In this document: piece after piece, positions 5,105-10,030 of the stretch
Layout of the letters: each line of letters starts with the position of its first letter
Position numbering within the stretch: the first letter of the stretch is position 1
Assembly: GCA_005882055.1 (NCBI GenBank)
Contig: VBGQ01000052.1
Location: 1-10,030 of the forward strand
Direction of reading: 5' to 3'
Source of the DNA: Chloroflexota bacterium
Lineage (GTDB): Bacteria > Chloroflexota > Limnocylindria > QHBO01
Length of the DNA stretch: 10,030 bases
Notes under the pieces: model-generated
Database searches by the model: none
Seen by the model: only the letters and a program-made list of their open reading frames with translations
Told to the model about the DNA's origin: nothing
Program-made: the position numbers and the translations under genes

Positions 5105-5272
5105 TTGAGTTACCGAGCCGCTTTCTGTGTCACCTGCGGAGAACGCCTGTCGGATGGCGACCGGTCCTGTCGCAATTGCGGCAGACAAGGCGGCCTCGAC
5201 CGCCGCGACGAGGGCTGGCACCGGCGCCAGTTCGAGCGGCCAGTAATTCGCCGCCCGTCGGAAGGCCGATAG
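5105..5272 (+). CDS. Small zinc-ribbon protein, 55 aa
   Basis: TTG 5105 opens a 55-codon frame ending at TAG 5270-5272. Residues 8-26 read CVTCGERLSDGDRSCRNCG, two Cys-X2-Cys knuckles separated by ten residues, the treble-clef/zinc-ribbon pattern that binds one zinc ion. The rest is a basic, polar tail (GLDRRDEGWHRRQFERPVIR) with no membrane segment. TAAGG (5095-5099) lies 5 nt before the TTG, and a promoter-like pair and a strong terminator frame it tightly, so it appears to be an independent single-gene unit. Proteins of this size and pattern often bind nucleic acid or other proteins; the actual role is unknown. It is easily missed because of its size and TTG start. Confidence 0.75.
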   Translation: MSYRAAFCVTCGERLSDGDRSCRNCGRQGGLDRRDEGWHRRQFERPVIRRPSEGR

Positions 5273-5280
5273 GAACTCAA

Positions 5281-5311
5281 GAAAGGGGCCCGTCCAGCGC
5301 GGGCCCCTTTC
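5281..5311 (+). terminator. Hairpin terminator after the zinc-ribbon gene
   Basis: GAAAGGGGCCCG (5281-5292) and CGGGCCCCTTTC (5300-5311) form a perfect 12-bp stem with a 7-nt loop, beginning 8 nt after the stop codon. The A-rich foot and T-rich end of the stem give the usual rho-independent shape, although the T run is only three bases. Confidence 0.75.
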
Positions 5312-5422
5312 GCGCATCTGCTTGAGGTGGCCGCTCAACAACTGGCCGGGAAGCGGAGACGATAACAATCGCGATTTCGCTCACCATCCCACGCTCGCTG
5401 CCACAGCGCACAGGGGGGACTA

Positions 5423-5467
5423 CCTTCTAAGCAGCGGGTCGCAGGTTCGAATCCTGCCGGAACGCCA
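5423..5467 (+). repeat. tRNA-Arg 3'-end duplicate, copy 2 (attR-like)
   Basis: 38 bp (5423-5460) are identical to tRNA positions 2986-3023, then ACGCCA matches with one base missing in between. There is no 5' half, so this is not a working tRNA gene. The acceptor side is damaged, indicating drift since duplication. The following 184 bp (5468-5651) contain no gene I can support. Confidence 0.85.
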
Positions 5468-5651
5468 GCCACGGTCACGCCCCGAACCAAGTCTCCGCGG
5501 TCTCGCCGCCCTGCCCAACGAGACGGGTAATTTCGGCGAAGCGCCCACGCTTCTCGAACGGAGCGCATGCCACCGTTCCTGGACCCTGACAGCGACGAGT
5601 GCCGTCGCCGGCCGTGAGTCAGAGTCAGCCGTCGGTTGTGGGTAGCGAGAG

Positions 5652-6986
5652 TTAGCTACGCTTGACGGCCAGCAAGCGCCACTCGTCCGGCACGCCCTTG
5701 AGCTGGTGCGTACCACGGTCGTCGAAGTCGATCCCCGAGCCTGCCACCAGATCCTTGACCGTGCTGGAGACGAGAACCTCGCCGGGTCCGGCAAGGGCGG
5801 CCACCCTAGCCCCGATGTGCACCGAAATTCCGCCAACCTTGTCGCCCATGAGCTCGATCTCGCCGGTGTGCAAGCCAGCGCGCACCTCGAGGCCGAGCGG
5901 TCGGACGGCCGCGCAGATCGCCACCGCGCATCGGATCGCCCGTGCCGGGCCATCGAACGTGGCGAGAAAGCCATCGCCGGTCGTGTCGACCTCGCGGCCC
6001 CGGAAGCGGTCGAGCTCGGCCCTGATGATCTCGCGGTGGGCCTCCAGCAGGTGACGCCAGCGGGTATCGCCCAGCTCGGACGCGCGACGGGTCGAGTCGA
6101 TGATGTCTGTAAACAGGACGGTTGCCAGGACGCGGTCGGGTTCCGGATGGGGGCGGATCCCGGTGAGGAACTCCTGGACCTCGGCCAGGATCGCCTCCTG
6201 GTCGCCGGCCCAGATCAGATTCGAACTTCCGGGGACCTCCACGTGACGCGCGCCGGGGATCTGGACCGCCATGAATGCGCTGATCGCGGGCGGTATCCGC
6301 GCGGATCGCGAGTGATTGATAATCAATGTGGGGACGCGGACGGAAGGCAGCACCTGTCGGACGTCACTCTCGTAGAGCATCCGGATCATGGCCACGGCCA
6401 TCCCGGGACTCTCCGACAGACTCTCGTACTCGCCGTAGCTCCGCCGCAGCGCAGGATCGCCGCTCTCTTCGGGAGCCAGGAAGTCGAGCAGTACTCCGTG
6501 TCCCCAGCCAGCCCGGATGTGCTCGGCATCTTCCGGCGGCAGGTCCGCCGGAAGACCAGGGACATAGCCCGGAGCGGCGCTGATGCGCGGGTATCCGTCC
6601 ACTAGGATGAGGGCCGACGTCCGATCGGGATAAGTCGCTGCGAACAGGATCGTCAAGTAGGACACGCCGGCGCCCGAAAGTAGCGCGGTTCGCTCAGATC
6701 CGACCGCATCGAGCACGGCGCGAATGTCATCCATCCACTCCTCGAGGGTGGGCAAGCCGCCAAGAGGCACAGGGTCCGAGACCCCAGTGCCGCGCTTGTC
6801 GACCAGGATCACCCGGCTGAACGAGGCCAGCCGTTCGATGAATCGTGCCAGTGGCGGAAGCCTCCACTGTGCGACCACGTTGCTGAACCACTGATCGACG
6901 AGCAAGAGATCCATCGGCCCATCGCCCACGACTTGGTAGGCGATGCGGAGGTCTCCGGCCATTGCGTAGCGGGTCTCAGGTTGCAC
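5652..6986 (-). CDS. Alpha/beta-hydrolase-like domain fused to class III nucleotide cyclase
   Basis: A soluble protein of 444 residues when started at GTG 6986, where AAGGAGG lies 6 nt upstream; the longer frame from 7076 adds a disordered Arg/Pro stretch. Residues 1-280 are an alpha/beta-hydrolase fold (RIAYQVVGDGPMDLLLVD, VILVDKRGTGVSDP, LFAATYPDRTSALILVDGYP, then IPGARHVEVPG). Residues 286-444 are a class III cyclase: ATVLFTDIIDST with metal-binding D294, DTTGDGFLATF with D338, GLHTGEIELMGDKVGGISV, VHIGARVAALAG, and the end HQLKGVPDEWRLLAV. Such fusions are common in actinomycetes, rhizobia and Chloroflexota. The hydrolase nucleophile position is Ala106 (SGAGV), the His position is Asn256 and the acid loop reads SAR, so this half is probably a ligand sensor rather than an enzyme. 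The product is cAMP or cGMP; the substrate-selecting residues are D334 and K383, not the classical Lys-Asp, so specificity is uncertain. Confidence 0.88.
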   Translation of the reverse strand: MQPETRYAMAGDLRIAYQVVGDGPMDLLLVDQWFSNVVAQWRLPPLARFIERLASFSRVILVDKRGTGVSDPVPLGGLPTLEEWMDDIRAVLDAVGSERTALLSGAGVSYLTILFAATYPDRTSALILVDGYPRISAAPGYVPGLPADLPPEDAEHIRAGWGHGVLLDFLAPEESGDPALRRSYGEYESLSESPGMAVAMIRMLYESDVRQVLPSVRVPTLIINHSRSARIPPAISAFMAVQIPGARHVEVPGSSNLIWAGDQEAILAEVQEFLTGIRPHPEPDRVLATVLFTDIIDSTRRASELGDTRWRHLLEAHREIIRAELDRFRGREVDTTGDGFLATFDGPARAIRCAVAICAAVRPLGLEVRAGLHTGEIELMGDKVGGISVHIGARVAALAGPGEVLVSSTVKDLVAGSGIDFDDRGTHQLKGVPDEWRLLAVKRS

Positions 6987-7327
6987 CTGGGCCCTCCTTG
7001 GGCGAAACGCTCGGTGGCGTGAAGGTGCTGCGGGGGAGGTGCCGACAACTGTGCCGACGTTCTCACCCATCCGCAACTACCTGGCCCAATATTGATGCCG
7101 GTGAACGCGCGCTTGGCCACGGGCCATCGCCGAAGCGGTCCAGATACCGATGCCGGTCGCTGCGATGAGCTGATCGACAAAAGCGGGGTCCTTCAGGCAG
7201 ATCCACATTCAGACTCCAACCCATCGCGGCCTGAGATGGGTATGGTTGTTAGCGCGGCCCCGAGACCTGCCGGGGACGCCATCTGCCTCCGCAGCGGCGC
7301 CGAAGTGGCGAGGCGCACACTGCCGGC
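6987..7327. other. Intergenic region between divergent genes
   Basis: These 341 bp separate the cyclase gene (-) from the metallo-hydrolase gene (+) and should hold both promoters, but I could not assign a good -35/-10 pair. ACCCATC (7219-7225) and GATGGGT (7235-7241) form a 7-bp inverted repeat with a 9-nt loop. The third tRNA-derived repeat (7261-7282) also lies here. No supported gene. Confidence 0.5.
7261..7282 (+). repeat. tRNA-Arg 3'-end duplicate, copy 3
   Basis: CCTGCCGGGGACGCCAT (7266-7282) is identical to tRNA-Arg positions 3016-3032. Three further bases upstream also match (CGA), giving 20 of 22. It spans the T-stem 3' side, the complete acceptor strand, the discriminator and CCA. 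A 17-bp exact match to the tRNA terminus in the same orientation is very unlikely by chance in 10 kb. It may be an older or alternative attachment site. Confidence 0.6.
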
Positions 7328-7990
7328 ATGGAGGTTGTCCCGGGCGTCCACGCGGTGAAGCTGCGCAGCTGCACCGGCTACCTGATCGTCGAAGAACGCC
7401 TGACGCTCATCGACGCCGGCCTGCCCGGCTCCAGGGCGCCCCTGGTTCGCTACCTGAACGGGATCGGGCGTGATGTCAGCGAGCTCGATCGGATCATCTG
7501 CACCCACGGGCATCCAGACCACATCGGCGGTGTGCGAGAGCTCGCGGCAGGTGGCGCCGAGGTCCTGATCCATCCCGAGGATCTTGCGGGCGTGGGCATC
7601 AGCCTCCAGGAGGTGATGCGCGAGCGCACCCGCGGGAACCTCCTGCATTTCCTCACCCCGCACCCCGGCGAGGCCACGCCGATCGTCGACGGCGACGTGA
7701 TCGACGTCCTCGGCGGCCTCCAGGTCGTACACACGCCCGGGCACACACCTGGGAGCATCTGCCTCTGGGCGCCGCGCCATCGGCTCCTCTTCACTGGCGA
7801 CGTCCTCCAGGTGCGGTGGGGACGCCTGACGTATGCGAGCGCCTTCTTCAGCCACGACTATCCCGCCGCGCGAGCTGCCGTTGCTCGGCTGGCGGTCTTG
7901 GAGGTCGAGACGATTGCGCTGGCGCACTACGGCCTCTGGCAGCGCGACGCGCATGCGCGCCTGCAGGCGCTGGCCGCAGCAGCGAGTTAG
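7328..7990 (+). CDS. MBL-fold metallo-hydrolase
   Basis: A 220-residue cytoplasmic hydrolase of the metallo-beta-lactamase superfamily, with a dinuclear (usually zinc) site. All expected ligands are visible: THGHPDHIGG with H60, H62, D64 and H65; HTPGHTPGSI with H139; the bridging aspartate in LFTGDVL (D158); and ALAHYG with H200. The N-terminus VPGVHAVKLRSCTGYLIVEE and LIDAGLPGS form the first strands. The length is that of the small glyoxalase II-like/lactonase-like group; the substrate cannot be predicted. It starts at ATG 7328 just before the conserved GVHAV strand; no strong ribosome site is visible. It lies just outside the last tRNA repeat and its stop overlaps the stop of the facing acyl-ligase gene by 3 bp, so expression of the two may interfere. 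Confidence 0.9.
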   Translation: MEVVPGVHAVKLRSCTGYLIVEERLTLIDAGLPGSRAPLVRYLNGIGRDVSELDRIICTHGHPDHIGGVRELAAGGAEVLIHPEDLAGVGISLQEVMRERTRGNLLHFLTPHPGEATPIVDGDVIDVLGGLQVVHTPGHTPGSICLWAPRHRLLFTGDVLQVRWGRLTYASAFFSHDYPAARAAVARLAVLEVETIALAHYGLWQRDAHARLQALAAAAS

Positions 7991-10029
7991 AGCGCCTCCA
8001 CCGCCGCGCGGACCTGCTCGGTTGCCTCGGTCGGATCGGCGTCAGGTCCGAATCGCATCGGCTTGCCGAAGACGAGCTCGAGGTCGCCGCGCCACGGGAT
8101 TGCCGGTCCCTTCATGTCCATCCGGCTGTGCTGATGGACCTTGAGCCGCATCGGCACCACGGGGACGGCGCCCAGGATGGCCACCAGGCCGGTCCCCGAC
8201 TTGAACGGCTGCAGCGGACCGTCGACGGTCATCTTGCCCTCGGGGTAGATGAGGATCGAGAAGCCGCGATCCAGGCGCGCGCCCAGCAGCTCGAGGCTGC
8301 GCCGAGCAGCTCCCTCGCGGTTAACGGGGAAGGCATTGCCAAGCAGACCCGCGAGGAAGCTGTGCCACGGCGTGTCGAAGATCGAGTCCTGCGCCGCCGC
8401 CACCGCCATCTTCCAGCGCCAGGCGACCGGGATGCCGCAGATGATCGGCGCGTTGTCGTTGTGCATGTGGTGATTGGGCGTGAAGAGGACCGGTCCCTTC
8501 AGGCCGCGAAGGTTCTCGAGTCCCACGGTTCGGCGCCGGTAGAAGATGGTGAGCAGCAGCTGTCCGAGCGTCTGCTGCAGACCGATACCGATGGCGCGCA
8601 CCACCGGGTTCAGCGGCCATCCGAAGATGCCCTCTTCCCGCTTGGCGCCGGCTGCCGCGTCGACCATCGACTGAAGCTCCGCGAGCGTGGCGTCGGGATC
8701 GAGCTCGGCGTCGTCGATGTAGGCGCCCAGCTCCTCCTCGATCAGGCTCAGCAGCTCGACCTTCCCCAGCGAGTCGAGGCCGAGATCAGATGCGATGCGC
8801 GCCTCCGGCCGGACCGCATCTGCGTCGACGCCTTCCATGCGCGAGACGAGGTGCTCGATTGGGGATTGAGCCGGCGTTGCCGCACCGGGCGCAGCGGCTC
8901 CGGAAGGTGTCCCCGGTGCCTCCTGGGCACGGAGCCATTCGAGGACCGCGACCTTTCTTACCTTGAGCGTCGGGGTACGCGGAAGGTCTTCCTCCGGCCA
9001 GACGGAGAATTCGCGAATCTGCTGGTTGGGCGCGAGCTCAGCATTCGCCGTGCGCACCACGTCGGGCGCGTCCGTGGCCTCTCGTAACAACAGCACGGCG
9101 TGGACGTGGGTCTCGCCGGCGGCGTTCTCCAGCCCAACCACCGCGGAGTCGTGGACGCGCGGGTCCCGCGAGAGTGTGTTCTCTATGTCCTCGGGATAGA
9201 CCTTGGTTCCATCGGCCAGCGCGAGCATGTCCTTCTTGCGCCCGTGCAGGGTCAGGAACCGATCCGCGTCGAGCGTGCCGAGGTCGCCGGTGTGATACCA
9301 GCCATCGCGCAGAACCTGCTGGGTGGCCTCGGGCTTGTCGTAGTAGCCCTGGAAGACGTTGGGGCCGTGGACGACGACCTCTCCGTCCTGGCCGATGCGC
9401 ACCTCGACGCCGGGGATCGGCTGGCCGACCGTCCCGATCCGATTCGCCTCCAGGCGAGTCATCGAGATCACGGGGGAGGTCTCGGTGGCTCCGTAGCCCT
9501 GCAGCGCAACGACCCCGATCTCCTCCCAGCGCTGCGCCAGGACGGGGCTGAGCGGCGCTCCACCAAGCGCCACGTACTGGAGGCCGCCCATTTGGTTGAG
9601 CACCGGCCAGAAGAGGAGCCGGCGCAAGGGGATCGGCAGATGCCGGGCGATGGCGTGCAGACGCTCGAAGGCCACGTGCCTCCCTGAGCTGTCAACCCGG
9701 CGCTGGATGGCGTTGTCGAGCAGCTTGAGGACCTGAGGCACCGCCAGCAGCATGGTCACCCGCTGCTCCCGAAAGGTCTTGGCCAGGACCGATGGCTGCA
9801 GGCTGGTCGGGTACACGATCATCGCTCCCGTCAGGAGCGGCGCGAGAAACCCCGGATTCATGCCATACATGTGCGAGAGCGGCAGGATCGAAAGGATCCG
9901 AGTCTCCCTCCCCAGCGGCACAACGCCCCGTAGCGACGTGCTGTTCGACACGATGTTGCGGTGGCTGAGCATGACGCCCTTCGGTTCCCCGGTGCTGCCC
10001 GAGGTGAAGACGATCTCGGCGAGCTCGTC
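7987..10029 (-). CDS. Trimodular acyl-AMP ligase, acyl carrier and PlsC acyltransferase (5'-partial)
   Basis: 680 residues are visible; the N-terminus lies beyond the right edge. Visible residues 1-360 are the adenylation domain. IVFTSGSTGEPKGVMLSHRN is the ATP/P-loop motif, GYGATETSPVI is motif A5, and DGWYHTGDLG is A7. PRTPTLKVRK carries the catalytic Lys. After an Ala/Pro linker, residues 388-460 form an acyl carrier domain; DLGLDSLGKVELL contains the Ser (codon 8770-8772) that carries phosphopantetheine. Residues about 475-680 are a PlsC/LPLAT acyltransferase, with NHHMHND (His-X4-Asp), FPVNREG and IYPEGKMT. The likely chain is fatty acid to acyl-AMP, to acyl on the built-in carrier, to a lysophospholipid or glycerol-phosphate acceptor. 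E. coli Aas joins the two enzyme types in the opposite order without an internal carrier domain. A hydrophobic stretch (IGIGLQQTLGQLLLTIF) before the acyltransferase suggests membrane contact. The acceptor is unknown. Confidence 0.92.
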   Translation of the reverse strand, partial: DELAEIVFTSGSTGEPKGVMLSHRNIVSNSTSLRGVVPLGRETRILSILPLSHMYGMNPGFLAPLLTGAMIVYPTSLQPSVLAKTFREQRVTMLLAVPQVLKLLDNAIQRRVDSSGRHVAFERLHAIARHLPIPLRRLLFWPVLNQMGGLQYVALGGAPLSPVLAQRWEEIGVVALQGYGATETSPVISMTRLEANRIGTVGQPIPGVEVRIGQDGEVVVHGPNVFQGYYDKPEATQQVLRDGWYHTGDLGTLDADRFLTLHGRKKDMLALADGTKVYPEDIENTLSRDPRVHDSAVVGLENAAGETHVHAVLLLREATDAPDVVRTANAELAPNQQIREFSVWPEEDLPRTPTLKVRKVAVLEWLRAQEAPGTPSGAAAPGAATPAQSPIEHLVSRMEGVDADAVRPEARIASDLGLDSLGKVELLSLIEEELGAYIDDAELDPDATLAELQSMVDAAAGAKREEGIFGWPLNPVVRAIGIGLQQTLGQLLLTIFYRRRTVGLENLRGLKGPVLFTPNHHMHNDNAPIICGIPVAWRWKMAVAAAQDSIFDTPWHSFLAGLLGNAFPVNREGAARRSLELLGARLDRGFSILIYPEGKMTVDGPLQPFKSGTGLVAILGAVPVVPMRLKVHQHSRMDMKGPAIPWRGDLELVFGKPMRFGPDADPTEATEQVRAAVEAL

Positions 10030-10030
10030 C

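Larger units (their letters stand above)
3032..5467. mobile_element. Candidate integrated element or remnant at tRNA-Arg
   Basis: An intact tRNA-Arg is at the left edge and a same-orientation copy of its 3' half is at the right edge, the classic product of integration into a tRNA gene. The 2.4-kb interior has a truncated gene remnant, an SRPBCC gene, a broken ArsR-SRPBCC gene and a zinc-ribbon gene. There is no integrase, excisionase, replication gene or transposase, so it is either a decayed island, an element mobilised in trans, or a result of tRNA duplication and deletion. The boundaries come from the repeats alone. Confidence 0.45.

Noticed and set aside
6220..6236. TTCGAA followed by CCGGGGAC, resembling another tRNA-Arg T arm and acceptor
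   Set aside because: Spacing differs from the tRNA and the sequence encodes in-frame residues of the conserved hydrolase-like domain; only two short blocks match, so coincidence is more likely.
5706..6605. A 299-codon plus-strand frame
   Set aside because: It is antisense to the cyclase gene, whose domains are recognisable throughout; long antisense frames are expected at this GC content.
7193..7954. A 253-codon minus-strand frame
   Set aside because: Antisense to the metallo-hydrolase gene, which has all its metal ligands; no domain is visible in the antisense product.
7816..9087. A 423-codon plus-strand frame
   Set aside because: Shadow of the acyl ligase/acyltransferase gene; Arg/His-rich composition with no recognisable domain.
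1..10030. CRISPR array, rRNA, insertion sequence or transposase
   Set aside because: I saw no regularly spaced repeats, no rRNA-like sequence, and no transposase or integrase motifs in either strand.

Overview
The window is GC-rich bacterial chromosomal DNA with mixed gene orientations, many GTG/TTG starts and short intergenic gaps. The gene types suggest a soil or freshwater Chloroflexota (Limnocylindria/Ellin6529-like) or an actinomycete: an LLM flavin oxidoreductase, ArsR-SRPBCC pairs, DUF3224, a hydrolase-cyclase fusion and a multidomain acyl-AMP ligase. This placement is inference; the window has no phylogenetic marker beyond one tRNA.

Layout. 1-413: the 3' end of an LLM-class oxidoreductase (+) meets a class I methyltransferase (-) that loses its 3' part at the junction. 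454-1412: a divergent promoter region with a palindrome, then an overlapping ArsR-SRPBCC operon closed by a strong hairpin. 1435-2886: a DUF3224 gene (-), a 92-aa orphan gene (+), a non-coding patch with two DnaA-box-like sequences around a perfect palindrome, and a 100-aa helical orphan gene (-). 2956-3031: an intact tRNA-Arg(UCU).

3032-7282: this interval looks like accreted, integrated DNA. The 3' end of the tRNA gene is repeated at 5423-5467 (38 bp exact, from the anticodon stem-loop onward) and again at 7261-7282 (17 bp exact, T-arm to CCA). These are the positions expected of attachment sites left by tRNA-targeting integrases. No integrase is present. The first interval (about 2.4 kb) holds a gene remnant, an SRPBCC gene, a broken ArsR-SRPBCC fusion gene and a tiny zinc-ribbon gene with its own terminator. 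The second interval (about 1.8 kb) holds one gene, an alpha/beta-hydrolase-like domain fused to a class III nucleotide cyclase. The hydrolase domain appears to have lost all three catalytic residues and may act as a sensor.

7328-10029: outside the repeats, a complete metallo-beta-lactamase-fold hydrolase (+) ends tail-to-tail, with overlapping stop codons, against a large gene (-) running off the right edge. That gene encodes a trimodular acyl-AMP ligase, acyl carrier domain and PlsC-type acyltransferase, which looks like a self-contained machine for activating and transferring fatty acids.

Common threads are small ligand-binding regulators (two ArsR proteins and three SRPBCC domains) and repeated signs of illegitimate recombination: truncated genes meeting at 200-216 and about 3480, and an out-of-frame deletion near 4400.
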